Of a DNA stretch of 64,000 bases, positions 40,705 to 48,445 are shown one piece after another. The notes below the pieces were generated by a model, which made no database searches, was not told where the DNA came from, and saw only the letters and a list, made by a program, of their open reading frames with translations. Numbering within the stretch: position 1 is the first letter of the stretch; each line of letters begins with the position of its first letter. Both the position numbers and the translations under genes were made by a program. Origin of the DNA: Thiohalocapsa sp963704155 (GTDB lineage: Bacteria; Pseudomonadota; Gammaproteobacteria; Chromatiales; Chromatiaceae); NCBI GenBank assembly GCA_963704155.1, contig CAVPHF010000032.1, positions 1-64,000 of the forward strand, given 5' to 3'.

Positions 40705-41152
40705 TTGATCCACAGAGAGACACCGATGTCCGACCCTTGCTTCTCCCGGCTCCACCTGACTGACCCCCACGACGGCCTTTAGGGGAAGGACTATCTACCC
40801 TTGGGGCACCATGCCCAGGGGCTCGCAATCAAGCACTTCTCCGCTGTACTCGGGTGCTCACCGACTGATCCGGCAAGTGCTTCATTGCAAGACACCGCCC
40901 CGCGTGCGCGATTCCGGCGTCGAGTCAGGTTTACCGTCCCCGGAACTCATGGTCCCCTGAACTCATGCAAACCATCCTCGCCATAGTCGAGAGTCAGGCT
41001 AGCTTTTCCTGACGAGACGCCTGTGCGGACGCACCAGCGCCACTTGCGGGGCACTGCTACGCTGCCATTCTGTTGGACGAAGAACGACGGATAGGCTTTC
41101 ATCCGAGCGGGCACGATAACCAAGGCGCGCATCACGGGGACAGCACGGGGCT
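40705..41152. other. intergenic stretch after the toxin gene
   Basis: About 450 bp with no recognisable gene. Short frames on both strands lack domains and ribosome sites. No RNA gene or clear terminator was seen. Confidence 0.4.
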
Positions 41153-41548
41153 ATGTCCGACTTCATCAACAGCCTGATTGAGGACTGGGGCATCGCCGCG
41201 CTGCTTGCGGTAATGGCGTGCTGGGGGCTGTACTATTTTTTCCGCGCCGGCTTTGAAAAACCGGTATCCCTTGAGCGTCGGCGGCGGTGGCTTACGGAGT
41301 TCGCCTAGGGGGCTGCCTATCTTCGGCTGCTCAGCGCGGCGCTCGATTGGGTGTCGCGGCTCATTGGTGACGACGAGCACAACCTGGCGCGACAGCAGCG
41401 TCAGTCATCGATTCTCCGGCCGTTTGGGCGTAATCCATGGACAGCACAGTCCTTTGGATTCTCACTATTGCTGGCGCATCCGCTGTCAGTATCGCTGGCG
41501 CTTACATCGTTGCTGGCCCCGCCGCTCGCCCGGCCGCGATCGCCTTAA
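41153..41548 (+). pseudogene. small membrane protein interrupted by TAG
   Basis: The ATG at 41153 opens MSDFINSLIEDWGIAALLAV with a transmembrane segment to WGLYYFFRAG and ends at TAG 41306-41308 (51 residues). The same frame continues without break as GAAYLRLLSAALDWVSRLIG, then LARQQRQSSILRPFGRNPWT and a second hydrophobic part to 41548. This second part resembles the N-terminal membrane segment of large purple-sulfur-bacterial proteins, so the TAG probably splits a longer gene or relic. A 60-codon hydrophobic frame at 41437-41619 (MDSTVLWILTIAGASAVSIA) may be a frameshifted continuation. Confidence 0.4.
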
Positions 41549-41705
41549 TGGTCGGGCTCCCCGTTGTGCTAGGGATCGCTCTGGGCTTCCGTTCCGTTAG
41601 CGCGTGGTCGATGGACTAGAAACGGAAGTTGACCGCTATGTGAGCGGCACTCGCGGAGAAACAGGAGGTAAATTGATTACCAGCACCTAGCCCAGACACC
41701 GAGCC

Positions 41706-41733
41706 AAAAAAAAGCCCGGCGGGGAGCCGGGCT
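41706..41733 (-). terminator. intrinsic terminator of the phaP-phaB unit
   Basis: On the minus strand an 8-bp perfect stem (AGCCCGGC/GCCGGGCT, 5-base loop) is followed by eight T residues. It lies about 170 bp after the phaB stop codon. Confidence 0.8.
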
Positions 41734-41902
41734 GGAAACGTCTCATAGTGAGAGAGACGAGGAGGACTCGTGTTGCAGCGGGCCGGTCAATGGGCCCTTG
41801 GGCCATCCGGCCAGCTGCGAATTCGTTTGGCTCGTTTCGACTCGGAGTCGCCGAGCGTCATTCATGCACCTGCTTGCGCAAGCACATGAATCATCTTATG
41901 AG

Positions 41903-42652
41903 TCAGTGCATGAATAGGCCGCCGTTGACGGGTAGGTTGGCCCCGGTGACATAGCCGTTCTCGTCCGCGACCAGGAAGGCGACTGCGCTCGCGATCTCTT
42001 CCGGCCGAGCCATGCGTCGCATTGGAACGCCGGCGATGATCGCCTCGCGTACATCGTCGCGCATAGCCAGAGTCATCGCCGTCTCAACATAGCCAGGCGA
42101 TACGGTATTTACCGTGATGCCTTTGGACGCGCCTTCCTGTGCCAGACTCATCGTGAAACCGTGCATGCCCGCCTTGGCCGTCGAATAGTTCGTCTGGCCG
42201 AACTGACCACGTTGACCGTTCACGGAGGAGATGTTGACGATGCGGCCGAAGCCGGTCTCCAACATGTCTTCCCACAGGTTACGAGTAACATTGAACACAC
42301 TGTTCAGATTGACGTCGATCACTGCGCGCCAGCTGGACTCTTCCATCTTCTTGAAGGTCTTGTCGCGCGTGATGCCGGCACAGTTGACGAGCACCGACAC
42401 GGTGCCGTGGTTCTGCTTAATGTCGCCGATCATGCGCTGACAATCTTCGAACGAGGAGACGTCGCCCGCGATCGTGTTGATCTCGAAGCCGGCTCCGGCC
42501 TGGTCGTTCTTCCACGATAGCGCCGCTTCTTCTTCTGACGGATGGTGGTTTGCGACGACGAGAAAGCCGTCGCTCGCCAACCGCTGGCAAATGGCGGTTC
42601 CGATACCACCGATACCGCCCGTCACCAATGCCACTCTTTGGGCTGTGGTCAT
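41903..42652 (-). CDS. phaB: acetoacetyl-CoA reductase
   Basis: From the ATG at 42652 the protein has 249 residues, the normal size for PhaB. It is a short-chain dehydrogenase with the cofactor motif TGGIGGIG (residues 11-18), N-C-A-G (VLVNCAGITRDKTF) and the catalytic Ser, Tyr and Lys in NISSVNGQRGQFGQTNYSTA followed by KAG. The block FGQTNYSTAKAGMHGFTMSL is characteristic of NADPH-dependent PhaB. It reduces acetoacetyl-CoA to (R)-3-hydroxybutyryl-CoA for polyhydroxybutyrate synthesis in the cytoplasm. It lies 186 bp downstream of phasin phaP on the same strand and is followed by a strong terminator, so phaP-phaB is probably one unit. Confidence 0.92.
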   Translation of the reverse strand: MTTAQRVALVTGGIGGIGTAICQRLASDGFLVVANHHPSEEEAALSWKNDQAGAGFEINTIAGDVSSFEDCQRMIGDIKQNHGTVSVLVNCAGITRDKTFKKMEESSWRAVIDVNLNSVFNVTRNLWEDMLETGFGRIVNISSVNGQRGQFGQTNYSTAKAGMHGFTMSLAQEGASKGITVNTVSPGYVETAMTLAMRDDVREAIIAGVPMRRMARPEEIASAVAFLVADENGYVTGANLPVNGGLFMH

Positions 42653-42838
42653 GGCTCTTTTACCTAGTCGTCTTGTCTGGATTGCGGAACCGCGTGCACT
42701 CGCCTCTTTTGATGACGAGGCGGCCGAGGCTCCTTCGCGGTCCGGCCCGCTCACCATAAGGCCAAGGCCTCCTGGCTCGGGCGTGTCCCCAAGCCAGGGG
42801 TCAGGGCGGACCCATTCAGTCTCCGATACGTCCGACCT

Positions 42839-43210
42839 TCAGGCGGTGACGGCGTTGCGAACGACGCCCTTGCTCTCGTTGACATCGGCCATCGCTGCGT
42901 CGAACCAGTTGCGGTAGTCGTTGCGAATCTCACCGGCCAGGTTCATATTGGTCTTGGATTCCTGCAACATCTTCTCGGTGACTTCCTTGGCCATATCGAC
43001 CTGGCCCTTGTAATAGTCGCTGTAACCCTTGGCCTCGGTGGCCAGCTTCATCAGACGCACACCCTGCTCCATGAACAGGTTCATGGCATCCATCTGGCGT
43101 GCTGCCATCTTCTCGGCGACCTTCAAGTTCAACTCGCCCAGCGAGTTGATGCGCTCGACGCCCTTGTTGGACAGCGTGTTGTAGGTGTTCAACATGTCGT
43201 TGGTGCTCAT
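42839..43210 (-). CDS. phaP: phasin
   Basis: I chose the ATG at 43210 because GGAG lies eight bases upstream; an ATG at 43216 is too close to it. The 123-residue protein is a helical phasin (LSNKGVERINSLGELNLKVA, EKMAARQMDAMNLFMEQGVR, GYSDYYKGQVDMAKEVTEKM), of the phasin_2-type found in Chromatiaceae. Phasins coat polyhydroxybutyrate granules and set their number and size. The promoter region holds three copies of a TGC/GCA palindrome that fit a PHB-responsive repressor. Confidence 0.85.
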   Translation of the reverse strand: MSTNDMLNTYNTLSNKGVERINSLGELNLKVAEKMAARQMDAMNLFMEQGVRLMKLATEAKGYSDYYKGQVDMAKEVTEKMLQESKTNMNLAGEIRNDYRNWFDAAMADVNESKGVVRNAVTA

Positions 43211-43258
43211 AATCATTTCTCCAGCACTTGGCTTGGTTTTGGTGCACCGCCCGAAAAA

Positions 43259-43348
43259 TGTTGCAGTGCAGCAATTGTTGCAGTGCACAATAGACATCGA
43301 AATGCGGTTTGTCAAGAGCTGATGGCCGTTTTTTGCTGCAGTGCAGCA
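43259..43348. promoter_or_regulatory. three TGC-rich palindromes upstream of phaP
   Basis: TGTTGCAGTGCAGCA (43259-43273), TGTTGCAGTGCACAA (43276-43290) and the perfect palindrome TGCTGCAGTGCAGCA (43334-43348). The first two are 17 bp apart start to start. PhaR repressors of PHB-making bacteria bind TGC/GCA-rich repeats, so these are likely phasin operators. The link to PhaR is inference; no phaR gene lies in the window. Confidence 0.6.
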
Positions 43349-43384
43349 TTCGGCCGATGAGCTGTCCGCGAAGCGCCGAGTCGG

Positions 43385-44332
43385 TCAGTCGCCGGCGGCC
43401 AGCCAATTGCGGGGCACCAGGTAACGTTCGAGCAGCTCCGCCTCCGGGCTTTGCGGTTGCGGATGCCAATCGTAGCGCCAGCTGACCTCGGGCGGCAGGG
43501 ACATCAGGATAGACTCGGTGCGACCACCAGACTGCAGCCCAAACAGTGTGCCGCGGTCGTAGACCAGGTTGAACTCGACGTAACGCCCGCGGCGGATCTT
43601 CTGAAAGTCGCGTTCGATCTGACCGTAGACCGTGCCCTTGCGGCGCGCGACGATCGGCCGATAGCCGGGCAGATAGTGATCCGCGACGCTGCGCATGAAG
43701 GCGAAGCTGCGCTCGAAGCCCCATTCGTTCAGATCATCGAAGAACAGCCCGCCGACGCCGCGCGGCTCGTTACGGTGCTTGAGGAAGAAATAGCGATCGC
43801 ACCACTCCTTGAAGCGTGCATGGACCGCGTCGCCGCCATCATCGCCCCCATTGTCGCCAAAGCCCTCGCAAGCGGCGCGTGCCGTCTGATGCCAATGGAT
43901 CACGTCCTCATCGTTGCCGTAATAAGGCGTTAGGTCGAAGCCGCCACCGAACCACCAGACGGCTGGCTCCCCGGGCTTCTCGGCGATGAAGAAGCGCACG
44001 TTCATGTGCGACGTGGGTACGAACGGGTTGTGAGGGTGCATGACCAGAGAGACACCCATTGCCCGGAAACGACGGCCGGCCAGCTCCGGGCGGTTGGCGC
44101 TGGCGGAGGGCGGCAAGGCGTCGCCTTGGACGTCGGAGAAATTGATGCCGCCCTTCTCGAAAACCTCGCCGTCCTCGATGATCCGGCTGCGTCCGCCGCC
44201 GCCGTGCGGGCGCGTCCAAGCATCCTCGCGAAAGGTCGCGCCGCCGTCCTCCAACTCCAGCGTCTGACAAATCTTGTCCTGCAGCGCCAGCAGATAGTCG
44301 CGGACGGCGTTGGTGTCGGGCTGATTCGGCAT
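43385..44332 (-). CDS. hemF: aerobic coproporphyrinogen III oxidase
   Basis: The 315-residue protein has the full HemF signature: GGGGRSRIIEDGEVFEKGGI at the N-terminus, HPHNPFVPTSHMNVRFF, WWFGGGFDLTPYYG and the C-terminal RRGRYVEFNLVYDRGTLFGL followed by QSGGRTESILMSLPP. HemF oxidatively decarboxylates coproporphyrinogen III to protoporphyrinogen IX using O2, on the way to heme and bacteriochlorophyll. It is a cytoplasmic homodimer. In phototrophs it is usually accompanied by the oxygen-independent HemN encoded elsewhere. It is transcribed in the same direction as phaP, separated by about 175 bp with the operator repeats. Confidence 0.94.
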   Translation of the reverse strand: MPNQPDTNAVRDYLLALQDKICQTLELEDGGATFREDAWTRPHGGGGRSRIIEDGEVFEKGGINFSDVQGDALPPSASANRPELAGRRFRAMGVSLVMHPHNPFVPTSHMNVRFFIAEKPGEPAVWWFGGGFDLTPYYGNDEDVIHWHQTARAACEGFGDNGGDDGGDAVHARFKEWCDRYFFLKHRNEPRGVGGLFFDDLNEWGFERSFAFMRSVADHYLPGYRPIVARRKGTVYGQIERDFQKIRRGRYVEFNLVYDRGTLFGLQSGGRTESILMSLPPEVSWRYDWHPQPQSPEAELLERYLVPRNWLAAGD

Positions 44333-44590
44333 GGGTCCTTTCTCTCCAACGATTGTGCTACGGCCATGTTACCGCAAGCGATTTCCGGCGCTCAGTGCGG
44401 TTGCGCCGCGAGGCGGCTCTGTGACTTATTACCTAGCTAATCCATAGGTTTTAGGTCAACCTGAACCTCAAGGGTCTGCCGCCGGATCTGTTCCTGCCCC
44501 TGGGGAGATCTGGAGGCCAATCTGGGGGCGGCTTGGGGACGAGACGGGCCAACTGGGGAATTCCGAAACGAGACAACCGAGGAGACCTCA

Positions 44591-44926
44591 ATGTACACAT
44601 CATTCGACAGTCGCGCGAGGCGATCTTCAGTCCTATTATGTAGTGTGCTGATGTGCTTTTCGGCGGTTGCCGCGTCTGGCGACGTCGAGGAAATCGAGCT
44701 GCGGCGGTTGTTCGAGCCGACTATGGCCGAGCGGGCTGACGAGGCCGGCGGACGCATCTACATCTACGATGGCGTACGCGACCGAGATATCCGGCGAGCG
44801 ATGGACGAGGAGTTCGAGCGCGTTGACTCGATGATGTTCATCCGTACCCGCAAGACCGACACGGACGGCAATATCGAGCGCGATCAACAGACCGGCGAGG
44901 TCATGGTCGAGGACGACGGCTGTTGA
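44591..44926 (+). CDS. small exported protein upstream of soxYZ
   Basis: The 111-residue frame follows GGAGACCTCA-ATG. It begins with a basic then hydrophobic export signal (RRSSVLLCSVLMCFSAVAAS). The mature part is highly charged (ERADEAGGRIYIYDGVRDRD, KTDTDGNIERDQQTGEV). I do not recognise a family. It is 80 bp upstream of soxY on the same strand and may be co-transcribed, but it is not one of the known Sox components. Confidence 0.55.
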   Translation: MYTSFDSRARRSSVLLCSVLMCFSAVAASGDVEEIELRRLFEPTMAERADEAGGRIYIYDGVRDRDIRRAMDEEFERVDSMMFIRTRKTDTDGNIERDQQTGEVMVEDDGC

Positions 44927-45007
44927 GCCGGGGCTCATCGGCTAGGGGCTGGCCATGAAGCGGCCTCGACCGCAAATTCGTATTGACGACAGACACGGGA
45001 GGACAGC

Positions 45008-45481
45008 TTGGATCGACGAACACTGTTGAAGCGCGGACTGGGCACGGCGCCACTGGCGATGCTTGCCGCGGCCGGTCTGTTGCCAAGGCTGCTGTCGGCG
45101 GCGGTTTCATCGACCTGGCCGAGCGCTGCCTTTAGCGCCGAGGATCTGGCCGAGGCGCAGCGGCTATTGTTCGCGGACGCCGCCGTCGAGGACAGCGATC
45201 TGATCGTTATCACGGCGCCGGACATCGCCGAGAACGGACGCGTCGTGCCGGTGGATGTCAGTATCGGACTGCCTAAGCCGCGGCGGTTGGCGCTGCTGTC
45301 GGACGGGAATCCGTTTCCGTTGTTGGCGCAGGCACACTTCACGCCGGAGGTGGCGCCGACCGTCTCGGTGCGAGTCAAGATGGGCGAGAGCGCTAACCTG
45401 ATCGCGCTGGCGGAGGCCGACGGCAAGCTCTATCGGGCGATGCGCGCGGTCAAGGTGACGTCCGGCGGCTGCGGCGGATGA
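45008..45481 (+). CDS. soxY: sulfur carrier protein SoxY
   Basis: Read from TTG at 45008 after GGGAGGACAGC, the 157-residue protein has a twin-arginine-like signal (MDRRTLLKRGLGTAPLAMLA) and ends in the SoxY hallmark G-G-C-G-G, whose Cys carries sulfur intermediates. The middle holds the immunoglobulin-like SoxY domain (DLIVITAPDIAENGRVVPVD, HFTPEVAPTVSVRVKMGES). SoxY pairs with SoxZ in the periplasm as the carrier of the thiosulfate-oxidising Sox complex. soxXA and soxB are not in the window; in purple sulfur bacteria soxYZ often sits apart from them. Confidence 0.9.
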   Translation: MDRRTLLKRGLGTAPLAMLAAAGLLPRLLSAAVSSTWPSAAFSAEDLAEAQRLLFADAAVEDSDLIVITAPDIAENGRVVPVDVSIGLPKPRRLALLSDGNPFPLLAQAHFTPEVAPTVSVRVKMGESANLIALAEADGKLYRAMRAVKVTSGGCGG

Positions 45482-45536
45482 GTGCGTCCGGGCACCCGAT
45501 GGGCACTGAATCGAGAGCGAGCATAGAGTCCGACCG

Positions 45537-45857
45537 ATGAACGACGACAACGGCAAGATCCGAGCAAAACTCAAAGACGGCGCCATCTCGGTTCGGGTGT
45601 TGATGCGCCATCCGATGGAGACTGGCAGCCGCAAAGACCCCAGTAGCGGCGAGACCATAGCGCGCCATTTCATCCGTGAGGTCGTCTGCGAGCACAACGG
45701 TAAAAGGGTGCTGAGCCTCGACTGGGGTTGGGGCATCTCTGCCAATCCCTACCTCGCGTTCGAGGTCAAGAACGGCGCCGCCGGCGACACCATTGCTGTG
45801 CGCTGGATAGACGACAGGGATGCGTCCGTCACGCTCGAAACCACCGCGAAGCCATAG
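45537..45857 (+). CDS. soxZ: thiosulfate oxidation carrier SoxZ
   Basis: The 106-residue protein lacks a signal peptide, as expected, because SoxZ is co-exported with SoxY. It has the SoxZ beta-sandwich motifs RVLMRHPMETGSRKDPSSGE, HFIREVVCEHNGKRVLSLDW and ISANPYLAFEVKNGAAGDTI. It follows soxY by 55 bp and forms the SoxYZ heterodimer that carries thiosulfate-derived sulfur in the periplasm. No other sox gene is adjacent. Confidence 0.92.
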   Translation: MNDDNGKIRAKLKDGAISVRVLMRHPMETGSRKDPSSGETIARHFIREVVCEHNGKRVLSLDWGWGISANPYLAFEVKNGAAGDTIAVRWIDDRDASVTLETTAKP

Positions 45858-46369
45858 CGACACCTGTTCCCATACCCTCCGGCCTGGTCGTACCTGATGC
45901 GCGCTGCGGACCCGCTGACTGTCTAGCCATCCAGACCAAGAAGCAGCACGAAGGCGGCAAGCGCGGTTTCCGGACTCCTCCGAGTCTCCAAGCGCCTAAG
46001 CGATCGCCGGCCGATCTTCATACCAGGTGGCGCCGGATTGTGGTTCGCCTTTGGCGAGCCTTCACTGGCCCTAAGCCTGTCCTTATTGCAGTTTCCACCT
46101 TGCCGGCCAGCCATTGGCCGATGTCAGGGGCGGCGGTCGGCGCATTCGGCCTGGCCAATGGCCTGATGCGAAAACCGTGCTTGATCGCCGAGCCCGCACC
46201 CGGTATACCTTGAGCGCTGTTGGATGCTTCTGCTGTGCGTGGCCGATCCTGATCTTGGGGCAGGGCCGTTGTCGCTGCAACCTACGCCATCCGACACCTC
46301 ACCGCCTGCCGCAAGGCGGCCGGAACTTCTACCCCGAGTTGTCCTGTATCGAGATCGCCGTACCCTGCC
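45858..46369. other. intergenic stretch between soxZ and the DUF2868 gene
   Basis: About 510 bp. Open frames on both strands (46124-46612 minus, 45728-46213 plus) are shadows of neighbours or lack domains. I see no RNA gene and no clear terminator. Confidence 0.4.
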
Positions 46370-48445
46370 ATGGACCCGCTTTCTGCCCCGCATGGGGCCC
46401 GCCACCGGGAATCCGACGCTTATCCCGAACCCGATACCGACCGCTGGTCGGTGGCCGATCTGGTCGACTTCGACTACTACGTCGATGAGGACGAGCGCCT
46501 GGCGCGGGCGTCCGCGGCGGAGCGCAAGCGTTTGACCGAGCGCGATCGGCGCCTCTATCGCGAGCAGATCGAACAGGCCACCACGGGTGCCGCCGAGCAC
46601 AGCCCGCGCCACCGCAGCCAGGCGCTGCGCCGCTGGCTTTCCGCACGCAGGCGTGCCGAAGACCCATCGCTGCGTCCATTGCTCCCCGGCGCCGTCTATG
46701 CCCGCGGACAGCGGCTGGTATCGCTCGGCCTCGCGCTGCTGGGGTTCCTAATGGGCATCGGTGTTGCGTCCGCCTTGCTGCACTACGATGGCCAGCACCC
46801 GGTCAATGTCTCCTGGTACGTCTTCGTGTTGGTGTTAGTGCAGATCCTGCTCGTTGCCGCTACCTTGGGCGCCTGGTACGCGCGCCGTACCGGCACCGTG
46901 CGCGCAGCGGTGCAGGACTTCTCGCTGCTCGGGCAGCTGGTGAAGCCGCTCTTCTCGCGCGCGGCGCGCTGGGTGCAGCGTCAGCGTCTGGCGCATGTGC
47001 CGCCAGATGTCCGTGACCGCGCCAAGGCGAAGCAGGGCCTGCTCGAGGGGCATTACGCCCTCTACGGCCAGGCCGCCTATCTGCCGATGCTGGTCCCGGC
47101 GCAGCTGTTCGGCATTGGCTTCAACGTCGGCGTCATCATCATCACCATTGCGCTCGAATGGTTCACCGATCTCGCCTTCGGTTGGGGCTCGGCGTTGAAC
47201 GTCCAGGCCGGCACCGTCCACGCCCTCGCCCATTTCATCGCGTTGCCCTGGAGCTGGCTCTTCGGAGAGGGTGTTGGCGTACCGACCCTTGAGCAGGTGG
47301 CCGGCACCCGCATCGCGTTGAAGGACCCGCTGTTCCTGCTCGATGCGGAGCATCTGCGCTCCTGGCGCTGGTTCTTGGTGCTGGCCGTCTTTACTTACGG
47401 CCTGCTACCACGCCTGGCCCTGCTGGGGGTGTCAATCCTGAAACAACGGCGTACCTTGGCCGCGCTGCCGTTCACCCATCAGCGCACACAGGCACTGTAC
47501 GCGCGTATGACGACGCCAAGCCTGGAGACCAGCGGCGGCAGCGGCGAAGGGCCGCAGATGCCGATTCCCGGCCCTCTTACACCCTTGACCACGGCGCGCG
47601 CGGCGCCAAGAGAAGAGCTGCCACGGCCGCCAGCGCTTGAAGAAGCGCCTGCGAAACCGATAGCGAAGCCGGCATCGACGCAAGAGCCGACGCGAACACC
47701 AGCGCCCAAGCCAATACCGGCTTTGGAGCCGGAGCCGGAGCTTAAACCCGAGCCGAAACCCGAGCCAAAGCCGAAACCGGAGCCAAAGCGGAAATCAAAG
47801 CCGAAACCCGAGCCTCTAAGGGGACTCGAGCGTGACCCTGAGCCCGAGCCAAAGCCGAAGCAAGGCCCAGGCGCGAAACCCGAGCCAAGGCCCGAGCCCG
47901 AGCCCGAGGCGCCGACGCCTGCACCCGAGCCAACGCCGGCGCGGGTATCCCATCCGGCGTCATCGCCGGCCAAGTCCAGCGGGCTCGAGGTTGCCGCGGA
48001 CGCCTGTGTGCTGCTGATCCACGTGGATATTGCCGACATGCTGGAAGCGTCCGATCATGGCCGGCTGCAGCAACTGCTCAGGCAGCTCAGTGGTTGGCGC
48101 GTCGCTGCGTCGGCAACCTATGGCGGCGGCAGCGGCATGGCGGCGCAAGCCCTGGGCCTGATCGAAGATGCGCACTGGCAGGCGCCGCCCGCGCGGGTGG
48201 CGATGCTGCAAGACGGCTCGCAGCCCCCGATTACGGAGAGTCTGAGATTCCTACGCTCGGTGCGTGCCGCCGCGGGCGAGCAGGCACAGTTGCTGCTTGC
48301 GCTGGTCGGCGATCCCGAGGGTGAAGACCCGCTGCCGAGCTTGTCGGCGTTCGAGTTTGCCGATTGGCAGCGCAAGATCGAGCAGCTGGGCGATCCCTAT
48401 CTGCGTCTCGAGATGTTGGCCAGACCCGAGGGAGAATCAGACTGA
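46370..48445 (+). CDS. DUF2868 membrane protein with Pro/Glu/Lys-rich linker
   Basis: The 691-residue protein matches the DUF2868 family: a soluble N-terminus (WSVADLVDFDYYVDEDERLA), two adjacent transmembrane helices (about 115-138 and 148-170), then two more (about 240-275 and 328-355). A low-complexity linker of P-E and P-K repeats follows at about residues 440-530 (PEPKPEPKPKPEPKRKSKP). A C-terminal domain follows (ACVLLIHVDIADMLEASDHG, AGEQAQLLLALVGDPEGEDP) that looks like an alpha/beta fold. The stop overlaps the start of a DUF3482 GTPase gene, so the two are coupled and probably form a membrane complex. Function is unknown; the arrangement recalls the YcjF/YcjX-type membrane protein plus NTPase pairs. 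Confidence 0.8.
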   Translation: MDPLSAPHGARHRESDAYPEPDTDRWSVADLVDFDYYVDEDERLARASAAERKRLTERDRRLYREQIEQATTGAAEHSPRHRSQALRRWLSARRRAEDPSLRPLLPGAVYARGQRLVSLGLALLGFLMGIGVASALLHYDGQHPVNVSWYVFVLVLVQILLVAATLGAWYARRTGTVRAAVQDFSLLGQLVKPLFSRAARWVQRQRLAHVPPDVRDRAKAKQGLLEGHYALYGQAAYLPMLVPAQLFGIGFNVGVIIITIALEWFTDLAFGWGSALNVQAGTVHALAHFIALPWSWLFGEGVGVPTLEQVAGTRIALKDPLFLLDAEHLRSWRWFLVLAVFTYGLLPRLALLGVSILKQRRTLAALPFTHQRTQALYARMTTPSLETSGGSGEGPQMPIPGPLTPLTTARAAPREELPRPPALEEAPAKPIAKPASTQEPTRTPAPKPIPALEPEPELKPEPKPEPKPKPEPKRKSKPKPEPLRGLERDPEPEPKPKQGPGAKPEPRPEPEPEAPTPAPEPTPARVSHPASSPAKSSGLEVAADACVLLIHVDIADMLEASDHGRLQQLLRQLSGWRVAASATYGGGSGMAAQALGLIEDAHWQAPPARVAMLQDGSQPPITESLRFLRSVRAAAGEQAQLLLALVGDPEGEDPLPSLSAFEFADWQRKIEQLGDPYLRLEMLARPEGESD

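Noticed and set aside
41706..41733. Plus-strand terminator for the small membrane ORFs
   Set aside because: The A-tract lies before the hairpin on the plus strand, so the structure ends minus-strand (phaB) transcription.
47640..47960. Possible DNA tandem repeat or CRISPR-like array in the P-E/P-K region
   Set aside because: The period follows codons for Pro-Glu and Pro-Lys and varies in length; no constant spacer/repeat pattern, so it is a coding low-complexity linker.
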